DNA from: Streptomyces odonnellii
GTDB lineage: Bacteria > Actinomycetota > Actinomycetes > Streptomycetales > Streptomycetaceae
Assembly: GCF_000981895.1 (NCBI RefSeq)
Contig: NZ_LATD01000020.1
Location: 1-64,000 of the forward strand
DNA length: 64,000 bases
Direction: 5' to 3'
The notes under the pieces are model-generated. The model ran no database searches. It was not told where the DNA came from and saw nothing but the letters and a program-made list of their open reading frames with translations. A program made the position numbers and the translations under genes. This document shows, piece by piece, positions 1 through 8,816 of the stretch. Positions within the stretch are counted from its first letter, which is position 1; each line of letters begins with the position of its first letter.

Positions 1-19
1 GGGCTCGCGTGCCCGCAGT

Positions 20-183
20 GACATCAGCCGCTGCCGCGGCGGGCCGCGCCTCGCGGCGTTGTCGTCAGTCGCCTACTCCCCCACAGCCTTAAGGGCGTGG
101 GAGGTACCCCCTCCGCGTGGGCTCCCTCCTCCGCCTTGCGATCCACGGCACCAACGCAGACATCAGCCGCTCCCGCGGCGGGC
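20..183. repeat. 25-bp direct repeat pair flanking a hairpin
   Basis: A 25-bp sequence at 20-44 recurs at 159-183 with one mismatch. Between the copies, 76-103 forms a hairpin: an arm starting CTCCCCCAC, a TTAA loop and an arm ending GTGGGAG. It resembles short palindromic elements scattered between streptomycete genes. No gene is convincing at 1-217. Confidence 0.5.
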
Positions 184-217
184 GCTCCCTGACCCAGCCA
201 GACCCAAACGAAAGACC

Positions 218-421
218 CTAGCTGTTGTGATCCGCATCGCCGGACCCTTCCGCGCATGGACCGGTCTCGATGCCGTGCTCGCCGGCCACCCACAGGGCAT
301 CGTCCAACTCGTCCTGTGCGAGGGCGACTTCATACGCGTCCCCGCCTCCCACGGCGGTCTCCAGCGCCACCCGGGCCTGCCGCACCCGCTCCCGCACGGC
401 CGCGAAGAACTCCCCGCCCAC
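218..421 (-). CDS. Small acidic helical protein, start uncertain
   Basis: Unrecognised family. The 67-residue product is predicted to be mostly helical and acidic, with a segment rich in Arg, Ala, Glu and Asp. The GTG at 421 is the only standard start. The reading frame stays protein-like for about 19 codons upstream (to 478), but an in-frame TGA at 479-481 closes it and no ATG, GTG or TTG lies between. The gene may therefore have lost its true start, use a non-standard one, or be frameshifted near 450, where a nearby ATG reads in another frame. The Ser/Arg-rich longer frame on the same strand is a shadow. Function unknown. Confidence 0.45.
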   Translation of the reverse strand: MGGEFFAAVRERVRQARVALETAVGGGDAYEVALAQDELDDALWVAGEHGIETGPCAEGSGDADHNS

Positions 422-542
422 CTGATCCCCAATCCCGTACGCCGCGTACAGAGGGCCCGTACCGAGTTCATGATGTAGTCAATTGCAGAACTTTGCAATT
501 TACGTTGACCGGGGCTGTCGCAAGCCGTCACACTCGGTAGCT

Positions 543-1097
543 ATGGATGCTGGCTTGGCCGCTGTGTGCGGGGCGTTGGCCGGGGCGTTGGCCACCATCG
601 GGGCCGCGCTCACCGCCGGGAGGGCACAGCGGGAGGCGGCCAGGATCGCGGCACGGGCGGAGCATCAGCGGCAGCGGCGTCAGCCGCGGGAGGGCGCGTA
701 CAGGGAATTCATCGCCGCCACGGAAGCGCTGCGCAAGGCGATCGGACAACGGGATCTGGGCCCCTACAAGGTCAGCACCTTCACCAGCGCCTATGTGTAT
801 GAGTGCCGGACGCACGCCGCGAGCGTCGCGTCACTGTGGCTCGACATCGCGCTGGCCGGCCCCAAGGCCGCCTCCGCGGCGGCGGCCGAAGTCGCCCGTA
901 CGGCCAATGTGATCTCCAGCCTCTGTGCCGAACTCGAGGCCATACGAGAAGACCACGAAGCGAATCCGTCCCGGAAACCGCCGCCGGAGGCGGACGCCCT
1001 GCTGGCCGGATTCGAGCTGACGGTTCAGCCCATGGAACAGAGTCTCTCGAAGTTCATCGGCACGGCGCGGGACGCCCTGGACGACAACGGGTCATAG
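543..1097 (+). CDS. Hypothetical protein with one N-terminal membrane segment
   Basis: A 184-residue protein of unknown function. Residues about 2-25 are Ala/Gly/Leu-rich and hydrophobic, consistent with one membrane anchor. A strongly charged Arg/Glu/Gln helix follows (about 28-55), then a helical domain. This arrangement suggests a cytoplasmic helical bundle tethered to the membrane. I chose the ATG at 543 because the anchor begins there; an upstream ATG at 483 would add 20 non-conserved-looking residues. The next gene also starts with a membrane helix, so the two may work together, but nothing identifies a substrate. Confidence 0.7.
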   Translation: MDAGLAAVCGALAGALATIGAALTAGRAQREAARIAARAEHQRQRRQPREGAYREFIAATEALRKAIGQRDLGPYKVSTFTSAYVYECRTHAASVASLWLDIALAGPKAASAAAAEVARTANVISSLCAELEAIREDHEANPSRKPPPEADALLAGFELTVQPMEQSLSKFIGTARDALDDNGS

Positions 1098-1244
1098 CCA
1101 CCCGGCACACAGACACGAAGCGAACGGCAGGCAAACGACTTTCGAAGGAACACGGAAAGGTGTTCCAATGCGCTCCCCCGGCTCCTTATCGTGACGCGCC
1201 ATCACGTATACAAACGCGCGCGTGCGCGTACGGGGGACAAACAT

Positions 1245-2872
1245 ATGGATGAGTGGCTGACTGCCGACAATATATTGGCCACGATCTTCGCGGTGTTCAG
1301 TCTGGCCGCGTCGGCCGTTACGATCTGGTACCGGCCACGGGCCCAGCACCGTAAACGGATCGGGTACCGCGTCCAGATGGACACGCCTTTCGGCAAGAGC
1401 AACGACGACGGTGACGAAGCGGCGTTGACCACCGTCCGTATCGGCGCCTTCGGCAATTTCCTCGAAGGCATGGACGACGCCACCGTCGTGCTGATCCGTA
1501 TCGAGAACGACGGCGCGGAGACCATCGCCGAGTCCGACTACACCAGCCGGGACGCACTGCACGGCCTCACCGTCGTCTTCCGCGACCGCACCGTGCGCGG
1601 CGTCGCCGTCACCCAGCCCGATGTCCACGACGAGTATCTGCTGGAGCATTTCGTACCCGCGGGACCGGCGGGTCTCCACTCGTCGGGCAGGAAGATCTTC
1701 CTTCCCCCGGTCCCGCTCAACCGGAACCAGCACTTCAAGCTTCTGGTGCTGCTCACCGGCGGTCCGGTCAACTCCGACGTACGGATCACGGGCGGCCTTC
1801 AGGGCGGTGACGTCGTACGGAACAAGGGCGTGTCCATCGACGAGGAGCTGCCCCTCTTCAGCCGGCAAGCCAAATGGATCACCGCTGCACTCTCGCTCTC
1901 GGTGTCGGTGCTGGCGGCCACCATCGCATGGCCGCAGGCCATCGTCCCGCCGCGCGGCTGTGAGACGGGCAAGCTGACCGTGGTCGGCTCCACCGCCTCA
2001 ACCAGGCGGCGAAGGCCCTGAAGGCGGCGTACGAGAAGGACTGCCCCGGCTCGGAGATCGACCTCCGTATGACGGGTACCGCGGACGGGCTCGAAGCCCT
2101 GGCCAGGGCCGGCAAGAAGGCGAAGGACGGGTCCCCTGCCATGATCGCCTTCTCCGACGGGCTCAAGACCGAGGCTGACGATTACAGGGAGCTGGAGGAC
2201 AATTTCGTGGCGATCTCCACCTTCGCGCTCGTGGCGAATTCCTCCGCAGGGCTTCCGGAGAAGGGCCTGAAAAGCGAGCAGGTACGGCAGATCTTCACCG
2301 GTAAACTCACCGACTGGTCGCAGGTCGGCGGCCGCCCGGGCCCAATAAAACTGGTCACCAGGGAGGGCGACTCCGGCACCCAGGAGATCTTCGAACGGAA
2401 GATCCTCATGGGCGCGGAAACGGTCTCTGACAACTCGGTGGACTGCGAGACGCTCAAAGCGGCGGACAAGAACGACCCGATCATCCATTGCAAACAGGAC
2501 AGCACGGAAGAGATGCTGGACGCCGTGTCGCGGACCGAGGGTGCGCTCGGCTACAGCGAACTGAACTCCTTCGAGAAATTCCCGGACAAGAACGCCATGG
2601 GCGCGCTGTCCCTGGACGGGCAGAAGCCGCCCTCGACCGACGACATCGCCACCAGCTCATACATGTTCACCGAGGTCGAGTACGCCTACACATACCGGAA
2701 ACCGTCGATTGGATCACTCACCCAGAGTTTTCTGGACTTCGTGACCCTGGAGAGCGGGCAGTCCATCATCGAGCACGCGGGGCACGCCCCGTGCGAGCGT
2801 GCCGAGATGCGGGACGAGATGCAGGAAAGGTGCCAGCAGGAGAAGAACGAGCAACTGGAGGCGCTCGGGTAG
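1245..2872 (+). pseudogene. Membrane-anchored PstS-like substrate-binding protein, frameshifted
   Basis: The two halves read as one protein of about 540 residues. Part one (1245-2000) has an N-terminal membrane helix, a soluble domain and a second membrane helix at about residues 209-230. It then runs into the start of a phosphate-binding-type (PBP_like_2) domain with VVGSTA. At codon TCA 1998-2000 the frame is lost and stops at 2019-2021. The remainder continues in the next frame from AAC at 2000-2002, including the family hallmark IFTGKLTDWSQVGG and the GDSGTQE loop, to 2872. Inserting one base before 1999 (TCAAC to TTCAAC) restores an unbroken gene. Start ATG 1245 follows GGGGGAC. It is either a real pseudogene or a sequencing error. 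Confidence 0.75.
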
Positions 2873-2887
2873 GGACGGGGGCTTCGG

Positions 2888-3625
2888 TCAGGCGGTTTTC
2901 TCCCAGACCGACACATGCTGGCGGCTCTCGCCCGTGAACGGCTCCCGCGTCCAGCCGTCCCAGCGTTCCCGCAGCCGCAGTCCGGCGAGCTGAGCCATCA
3001 GGTCGAGTTCCGCCGGCCACACATACCGGAAGGGGACCGACCTGTACTCGCCGCGGCCGTCCATGACCTCGACATAGTTGGAACTCATCTCCTGGGTGGC
3101 GACGTCGTAGATGTCGTACGCCCATCCCGTCGGGCCCGTGTGGAACGGTACGACGGTCTGCCCGGGCGGGAGCTTGCGCAGTTCCGGGACCATGACCTCG
3201 ACGACGAAGCAGCCTCCTGGCCGGAGGTGGGCGGCGGCATTGCGGAAGCAGTCCACCTGCGCGGACTGGGTGGTCAGATTCATGATGGTGTTGAAGACGA
3301 GGTAGGTGACGGAGAAGGTCCCGTCCACCCTCGTCGTCGCGAAGTCCCCGATCGTCACACCGATCGCGTCGCCGCCCGGCTTGCCGCGGAGCCGGGCGAC
3401 CATCGCCCGCGACATGTCGATGCCATGCACCGGGACGCCCCGGTGTGACAACGGCACCGCGATACGTCCCGTACCGATGGCCAGTTCGAGCGCCCGGCCG
3501 TCCCCGGCGAGGCCTGCCAGGAAGTCGGTTGTCGTCTCGATGACACCGGGGTCGAACGCGCCGCCCGACGAGTCGTCGTACGTCGCCGCGACCCGCTCTC
3601 CGAAGTAACCGTCCTGATCGTCCAT
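2888..3625 (-). CDS. Class I SAM-dependent methyltransferase
   Basis: 245 residues with the seven-strand methyltransferase fold. Motif I is LELAIGTGRIAVPL (about residues 46-59), followed by an acidic residue at the end of strand 2 (VHGIDMS). A motif IV-like region lies near VTYLVFNTIMNL and a post-motif segment near LRPGGCFVVEV. The length and motifs fit small-molecule methyltransferases; the substrate cannot be read from sequence. It converges on the PstS-like pseudogene with only 15 bp between stops, so it is probably transcribed alone. Confidence 0.85.
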   Translation of the reverse strand: MDDQDGYFGERVAATYDDSSGGAFDPGVIETTTDFLAGLAGDGRALELAIGTGRIAVPLSHRGVPVHGIDMSRAMVARLRGKPGGDAIGVTIGDFATTRVDGTFSVTYLVFNTIMNLTTQSAQVDCFRNAAAHLRPGGCFVVEVMVPELRKLPPGQTVVPFHTGPTGWAYDIYDVATQEMSSNYVEVMDGRGEYRSVPFRYVWPAELDLMAQLAGLRLRERWDGWTREPFTGESRQHVSVWEKTA

Positions 3626-3776
3626 GGCCGGGACCGTACTGCAAACGCTGCCCGTGACACCCGTGATTTTCTCGGGGGCAACGGGCTCGGATCCGCACTC
3701 GCCTCCGATCCCCGACGGCCTCCGGCCCCGGAGCGGGCGGTACGACCGCTGCCCCAGGGCCTTGCCAGCAGAGGTT

Positions 3777-4568
3777 CTAGCCCACGGCGCCGCGCCGGAA
3801 GACCGCTCGTGCCCACAGATAGCCGACCAGGGTGAGGCCGGCGCACCAGGCGAGGGCGGCGGGCGCGCTGCCGCCGATCCCGGTGCCCATCAGCAGGCCC
3901 CGCAGGGTCTCGATGATCGGGGTGAAGGGCTGGTACTCCGCGAACCAGCGCACACCGGTCGGCATCGACTCCGTCGGGACGATGGCACTGCCGACGAACG
4001 GCAGGAACTGCAACGGTAGAGGCATGTTGCTGGCGGTTTCAGGGGTCTTGGCGACAAGGCCGATCGCCGCCGACAGCCAGGTGAGCGCCAGAATCAGCAG
4101 GACGAGAAGGCCGACGGCCGCGATCCACTCGACGGGCGTGGCGCTGGGCCTGAAGCCCATGAGCAGCGCGACACCGATGACAAGGGCGACGCTCACCAGG
4201 GTCTGTATCACCCCGCCGACGACATGCCCGGTCAGAAAGGACGCCCGGGAGATCGGCATCGTCCGGAAACGGTTGACGATGCCTTCGGTCTTGTCGACGC
4301 ACACTCCGACCGCGGTGACCAGGGCCCCGGATGTCGCGGCCATCAGGATGATGCCGGGGGCGACATAGTCGATGTAGTCGGTGGTACCCACGGCGGCGCC
4401 GCCGATTCCGCTGCCCAGGGCGCCGCCGAAGACATAGGTGAAGACCAGGAGCATCATCACGGGCAGCGCGACGACCGAGACCGTCATGGAGGGGTAGCGC
4501 TGTGCGTGCTTCAGATTGCGCCGCAGCATCGTCAGCGAATCGGTGACGGCATAGGACGGGGTGCTCAT
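3777..4568 (-). CDS. ABC-2 type transporter permease (DrrB-like)
   Basis: A 263-residue integral membrane protein with six predicted hydrophobic segments, for example VALPVMMLLVFTYVF and LLVLLILALTWLSAAIGLVA. It matches the ABC-2/DrrB exporter family in size and layout. It should form the membrane channel for the ATPase encoded just upstream: its ATG overlaps that gene's TGA by 4 bp (4565-4568), implying translational coupling. Such pairs export drugs, antibiotics or lipids. The actual substrate is unknown. Confidence 0.9.
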   Translation of the reverse strand: MSTPSYAVTDSLTMLRRNLKHAQRYPSMTVSVVALPVMMLLVFTYVFGGALGSGIGGAAVGTTDYIDYVAPGIILMAATSGALVTAVGVCVDKTEGIVNRFRTMPISRASFLTGHVVGGVIQTLVSVALVIGVALLMGFRPSATPVEWIAAVGLLVLLILALTWLSAAIGLVAKTPETASNMPLPLQFLPFVGSAIVPTESMPTGVRWFAEYQPFTPIIETLRGLLMGTGIGGSAPAALAWCAGLTLVGYLWARAVFRRGAVG

Positions 4569-5578
4569 CGGGCGTTCTCCTTAAGGGAGTTGGCCTCGTC
4601 ACCGGGCCGGGGGCTGCCGGTGAGGGTGAGGAAGACGTCGTCGAGGTCGGGGGTGTGCACCGTGAGCGCCTCGGCCTGCACCGACGCGTGGTCCAGTACG
4701 TCGAGGACGGCACGCAGGGTGGGAATGCTTCCGTCGCTCGGGATGTGCAGGGTGAGTGCCTCGCTGTCGCGTTTGACGGCGGGGAAGAGGGCCGCGGCCG
4801 AGTCGAGTCCGGTCTCGTCGGCGAACCGGAGACGGATATGGCCGCCGGGGATACGGCGCTTCAGCTCTTCCGCGGTGCCTTCCGCGACCAGCTTTCCATG
4901 GTCCAGTACGGCGATACGGTCGGCGAGTTGATCGGCCTCCTCCAGATACTGGGTGGTCAGGAAGATCGTGACACCTTCGTCGGCGACCAGCGCACGGATG
5001 ATCTCCCACATGGTGCGGCGGCTGCGCGGGTCGAGTCCGGTCGTCGGCTCGTCGAGGAAGATGATGCGCGGATCTCCGACCAGGGTCATCGCGAGATCGA
5101 GCTTGCGCCGCATCCCGCCCGAGAACGTGACGACGGACTTGGTGGCCGCCTCGGTCAGATCGAACCGGCGCAGCAACTCGGCGGTACGGCGCCGGCCTTC
5201 TCGGCGGTCGAGATGGAACAGGTCCGCCATGAGGAGCAGGTTCTCCTCGGCCGTGAGCAGGTTGTCCACCGCGGAGAACTGGCCGGTGACACCGATCAGG
5301 GCGCGTACGGCGTCGGCGTCGCGGGCCACGTCGTGCCCCGCGACCCGGGCCGTTCCGGCGTTCGCGGGGATGAGGGTGGAGAGAATCTGCACGGTGGTGG
5401 TCTTGCCCGCCCCGTTGGGTCCGAGAAGCGCGAAGACGGAGCCCTCGGCGATACGCAGGTCGACGCTGTCGAGCACCACCTTGTCACCGTAGGACTTGGA
5501 CAGGCCGGTGGCGGTGATCGCCGGGGCGAGGGCGGTGGACGAGCGGGCGGATACGGAGGACGCGGGAGGCGCGGTCAT
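4565..5578 (-). CDS. ABC transporter ATP-binding protein (DrrA-like)
   Basis: 337 residues. Walker A is GPNGAGKTTTVQ (about residues 55-66), the signature is FSGGMRRKLDLAM, Walker B is RIIFLDEPTTGLDPRSR, and an H-loop-like Gln/His region follows (TTQYLEEAD). A C-terminal extension of about 100 residues is typical of daunorubicin-resistance DrrA proteins. It energises the downstream permease. An operon with the DUF4097 gene is possible: the order on this strand is DUF4097 then ATPase then permease, with a 125-bp gap before the ATPase. Confidence 0.92.
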   Translation of the reverse strand: MTAPPASSVSARSSTALAPAITATGLSKSYGDKVVLDSVDLRIAEGSVFALLGPNGAGKTTTVQILSTLIPANAGTARVAGHDVARDADAVRALIGVTGQFSAVDNLLTAEENLLLMADLFHLDRREGRRRTAELLRRFDLTEAATKSVVTFSGGMRRKLDLAMTLVGDPRIIFLDEPTTGLDPRSRRTMWEIIRALVADEGVTIFLTTQYLEEADQLADRIAVLDHGKLVAEGTAEELKRRIPGGHIRLRFADETGLDSAAALFPAVKRDSEALTLHIPSDGSIPTLRAVLDVLDHASVQAEALTVHTPDLDDVFLTLTGSPRPGDEANSLKENAR

Positions 5579-5703
5579 GGCGTTGATGTCCTTGTCTGCG
5601 GTACGGAGTTCCGCGGTACGGCCGGCTCCGGTACGGGTGGTCCCGGTCAGCGGTACCGACGGTCGGGTACGCGGCGCGGCGCGGTACGGCTGATACGAAT
5701 TGG

Positions 5704-6540
5704 TCAGGGACGGCGGATCACGATGTCGCCGAGTCCGGTACGGGCGCGCACCTCGACGGTCTCGTCGGAGGCACCGGGGCCTTCGGACGGGGTGAGGGAG
5801 TTGCGTACCCGCCCGAGGCGGGTGTTCACGTCGAGCCAGGCGGCGGTGGACTCGGGGATCCCGACCTCAAGGTCGCCGGAGGCGGTCTGGAGCACGATCT
5901 GGCCGCGCGCCACCTCGCCGATCCGGATACCGCCGTTGGCGGACTTGGCCTCGACTCCGGCGTGCGCGACGCCCACGGAGATACGGCCGTTGGACGAGGA
6001 CGCGCGGAGATCGCCGGTGACCTCGCCGATCGTGGTCTCGCCGTTGAGGTTCTTGACCGTGGCGGTGCCGGTGACCGTACCGATGTCGACCCGGCCGGCC
6101 CCGGTGACTTCCGCGTCCCCGGCGGCGTGTGCCAGGTGGATGTCGCCGTGGCTGGTCTTCAGAGTCGCCGTCCCCGCCTCGTCGACCCGGATGTCGCCGG
6201 CCGAGGTCTTGAGCCCGCATGCCCCGAGCGGCCCCTCGCAGATGAAGTTCCCCAGGGGCGAGGTGCCACGGATGTCCGAGCCGGCCGGCAGTTCGATGGT
6301 CACGTCGATCGAACCGCTCCGGCCGAACAGGGCGCGGTTCTTGGGTCCCTTGACCCGCAACGTACCGCCCGAGCAGACCACTTCGACCTGGCGCGCGGCC
6401 CGTACGTCTGCGTCGTCGGCGCCGTCGCCGGGCAGGACCTCGACGACCGTGTCGGTGCGCTTGCTCGCGGTGATCCGGACGGACCCGATGTCGAATTCGA
6501 GAGTGACCGAGATCGGCTCGGGGGTGTCGAAAGTAGGCAT
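5704..6540 (-). CDS. DUF4097 family beta-strand repeat protein
   Basis: 278 residues dominated by short repeated strands with Gly/Asp/Thr turns (for example KTSAGDIRVDEAGT and KTSHGDIHLAHAAGD), the pattern of the DUF4097/adhesin-like beta-solenoid. No signal peptide or membrane helix is seen, so it is probably cytoplasmic. In streptomycetes these genes commonly sit between a small regulator and a DrrAB-type exporter, as here. The biochemical role is not established. The next gene upstream on this strand is the ribbon-helix-helix protein, 139 bp away. Confidence 0.85.
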   Translation of the reverse strand: MPTFDTPEPISVTLEFDIGSVRITASKRTDTVVEVLPGDGADDADVRAARQVEVVCSGGTLRVKGPKNRALFGRSGSIDVTIELPAGSDIRGTSPLGNFICEGPLGACGLKTSAGDIRVDEAGTATLKTSHGDIHLAHAAGDAEVTGAGRVDIGTVTGTATVKNLNGETTIGEVTGDLRASSSNGRISVGVAHAGVEAKSANGGIRIGEVARGQIVLQTASGDLEVGIPESTAAWLDVNTRLGRVRNSLTPSEGPGASDETVEVRARTGLGDIVIRRP

Positions 6541-6679
6541 GGCTGTACCGTCCTCATGGCTGTGGTGTGTTTTCCCGCCGTCCGAGGCGGGTGAGAATCC
6601 GTACGAAGTCGTTGTCGGCGAACAGGCCCGGTGCGGGCGAACAGACGCTGTACGGGCTAACAGGCGTGGTGCTGGGGTG

Positions 6680-7231
6680 CTAGCGCACCCAGCCCTTGTA
6701 GCCCTTCTGGCCCCGGGGGCGACCGCGGCCCGGGGTGCTGCCCGGCTCGGCGGGCGCGCCGGGCTCCAGGGCCGTGGCGACCGCCCGTACCAGCCAGGCG
6801 TTGACGGACAGGCCCTCTTGTCCCGCGACGTCCTCGACCCGGGCCTTGAGATGGGCGGGCAGACGGAAGTTGATCCGGGCCATACCGCCCTCGTCGCCGT
6901 CCGGGACGGCGGGAACGGCTACGGGAGCCGACACCGGCGCCGGCGCCACCGTGGCACCATGTGGCGCCTCCTCGTACGGTTCCGGCACCGGCGGTGGCGT
7001 CACCACGAACTCGGGGTCGAGCCCGCGCAGCCGTACGTCGACCGAGCCCGGCGCCAGCTCGCGGGTCACCTCCTCCATGGCGGCGGACAGCGCGTTGAGC
7101 AGGGTGAGCCGGGCGGCCGACTCCAGGGGCGCGGTGAGCCGCTCCGCCAGGGCGCGGGCTTCGTCTCCGCCCGCGTCCGCTGCGACGGCGAGTTCATGCC
7201 GGAGGTTGCCGACATACGGCGTGAGGTCCAT
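6680..7231 (-). CDS. Ribbon-helix-helix (HicB-antitoxin-like) regulator
   Basis: 183 residues. The N-terminal half is helical. A Pro/Ala-rich linker follows, then a C-terminal ribbon-helix-helix motif: strand ARINFRLPAHLK, helix ARVEDVAGQEG, helix SVNAWLVRAVATAL (about residues 118-155). The tail is basic and Arg/Gly/Lys-rich. Such proteins are often named HicB-family antitoxins, but no HicA toxin is nearby, so an autoregulatory DNA-binding role is more likely. Start ATG 7231 is preferred to the ATG at 7261, which would fall inside the repeat-rich promoter. It probably controls itself and DUF4097. Confidence 0.75.
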   Translation of the reverse strand: MDLTPYVGNLRHELAVAADAGGDEARALAERLTAPLESAARLTLLNALSAAMEEVTRELAPGSVDVRLRGLDPEFVVTPPPVPEPYEEAPHGATVAPAPVSAPVAVPAVPDGDEGGMARINFRLPAHLKARVEDVAGQEGLSVNAWLVRAVATALEPGAPAEPGSTPGRGRPRGQKGYKGWVR

Positions 7232-7234
7232 AAC

Positions 7235-7309
7235 GCCATCATGGCACACCATTGGCGCCATGTCGAGCCATCATGGCGCCAACGTGCGCCACAGGCGCCA
7301 TAGGCGCCA
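7235..7309. promoter_or_regulatory. GGCGCC repeat cluster, probable operator of the RHH gene
   Basis: Just upstream of the RHH start are TGGCGCCA at 7253-7260 and 7274-7281 (21 bp apart, two helical turns), TGCGCCA at 7285-7291, and AGGCGCCA at 7293-7300 and 7302-7309 (9 bp apart). GCCATCATGGC occurs at 7235-7245 and again at 7267-7277. Short, phased repeats like these are what RHH dimers usually bind. Assignment to the adjacent gene is inference. Confidence 0.55.
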
Positions 7310-7330
7310 CCCGGTGTCAGAGGTGTGCGC

Positions 7331-8785
7331 TCAGGCTTCGGCGGCCTCGAAGGCTTCGGAGGCCGGTTCCTGAGTGATCGGCAGCAGGACCTGGAAGCGG
7401 GTGTTCCCCGGCTGGGACTGCACTCGGATGTCGCCCCGGTGCTTGTTGACGACGATGCGGTACGAGATGTCCAGGCCGAGGCCGGTCCCCTCGCCCACGG
7501 ACTTGGTCGTGAAGAAGGGTTCGAAGATCCGGGGCCTGATCTCCGCGGGGATGCCGGGGCCGGTGTCGGCGACCTCCACCAGGAACTGCTCGCCGTCCCG
7601 GCGGGTGGCCAGGGTGAGGGTGCCCTCGTCGCCCATGGCGTCGACCGCGTTGTCGATCAGATTGGTCCACACCTGGTTGAGTTCCGCGCCGTACGCCGGG
7701 ATCTCCGGGAGGTCGCGGTCGTACTGCTTGACCACTCGGATCCCGGCGGGGATCTTGCCCTTCAGCATGGTCAGGGTGGCGTCGAGCAGGGTGTGCACAT
7801 CGACGGTCCGGTGCGGTGCCCGGTCGAGCTGGGAGTACTGCTTCGCCGCTCCGACCAGGTCCGAGACCCGGGTCACGGCGTCGTCGATCTCGCCCATCAG
7901 GAGTTCGGTGTCGATGGCGTACGCGAGCCAGCGCACCGCCGAGTCCAGATGGTCATCGCCGACCGTCTCGGCGACCGTGGACAGCCAGGGCACGCCCACC
8001 CCGCCCGACACCAGGACCGGTGCCAGGTCCCAGGGGTTCGCGACCTCGTGCTCCTCCAGCCAGTCGCCGATCTCGTCCTCGGCGTCGGCGGCGGCCAGCG
8101 CCGACAGTGGGGAGGCAGCCGCGGCCTGCTTGACCGCCGCGTCCTGGAGCTCCACCAGACCGCGCAGCCGGGTGCCGTCGAGACGGCCGTCGGCGATCAG
8201 GGCAAGCTTGTGGCGCATCCCGCCCACCCGCTCGCGCAGCGCCTCGGTGGCCCGAACCGCCGCCGCGGCCGGGTTGTTGAGTTCATGGGTGAGGCCGGCG
8301 GACAGCGCGCCGAGCGCGACCAGCCGTTCGCGTTCGCCCATGACGGTGTCCGCGGCGCGGGTGCCGAAGAACAGGCCTTCCAGCAGGTGGAGCGCCATCG
8401 GGAACCAGTCGCGCATCGCGTCCGCGAACTCCTCGGCCGGCAGGACGAAGAACTCGGCGTCGCTGACGGCCCGCATGGTGTTCGGATACACCTGGTTCAC
8501 CCGGTCGCCCAGATACGCCTGGGTGGCCCCGCCGTACACACCGCGCTTGTCGGTCCTGGTGACCTCGATGTCGTCCCCGTGCAGCCGCCTGCTGAGCGTC
8601 ACCGCACCGCTGAGCAGGACGAAGAAGCAGGTGGCCGGCTCGCCCTCCTGGTAGACGGCCGTGCCGCCCTGCCGTACTTCCACCCTGCCCCGCTCAGCCA
8701 GCCACCCGAGTTGGCTGTCGTCGAGCGACTCGAAAAGGAACAGGGTGCGCACCTGGTCCGGTGTCAACCGGTCAGAAGCTGTCAT
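7331..8785 (-). CDS. Histidine kinase with N-terminal cyclic-nucleotide-binding domain
   Basis: 484 residues. An N-terminal cNMP-binding/CRP-like beta-roll (about 15-130) is followed by a dimerisation/phosphoacceptor segment with the H-box LTHELNNPAA (His167). The C-terminal HATPase has the N-box NQVWTNLIDNAVDAM, G1 DTGPGIP, an F-box and G2 GTGLGLDIS. There is no membrane segment, so it is a soluble sensor. ATG 8785 is chosen because it begins the conserved part; an earlier in-frame ATG at 8869 would overlap the preceding gene. It lies 31 bp after the receiver-oxidoreductase fusion, its likely phosphotransfer partner. Confidence 0.9.
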   Translation of the reverse strand: MTASDRLTPDQVRTLFLFESLDDSQLGWLAERGRVEVRQGGTAVYQEGEPATCFFVLLSGAVTLSRRLHGDDIEVTRTDKRGVYGGATQAYLGDRVNQVYPNTMRAVSDAEFFVLPAEEFADAMRDWFPMALHLLEGLFFGTRAADTVMGERERLVALGALSAGLTHELNNPAAAAVRATEALRERVGGMRHKLALIADGRLDGTRLRGLVELQDAAVKQAAAASPLSALAAADAEDEIGDWLEEHEVANPWDLAPVLVSGGVGVPWLSTVAETVGDDHLDSAVRWLAYAIDTELLMGEIDDAVTRVSDLVGAAKQYSQLDRAPHRTVDVHTLLDATLTMLKGKIPAGIRVVKQYDRDLPEIPAYGAELNQVWTNLIDNAVDAMGDEGTLTLATRRDGEQFLVEVADTGPGIPAEIRPRIFEPFFTTKSVGEGTGLGLDISYRIVVNKHRGDIRVQSQPGNTRFQVLLPITQEPASEAFEAAEA

Positions 8786-8816
8786 GGCGCCTCCACAACG
8801 ACAGGCGCCTGAGCGT

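Noticed and set aside
6680-7231. Complete HicAB toxin-antitoxin module
   Set aside because: Only the RHH protein is present; no HicA-like small basic protein is adjacent.
4655-7303. An 882-codon plus-strand frame
   Set aside because: It covers three real minus-strand genes in antisense, with Gly/Arg/Asp-rich composition and no domains.
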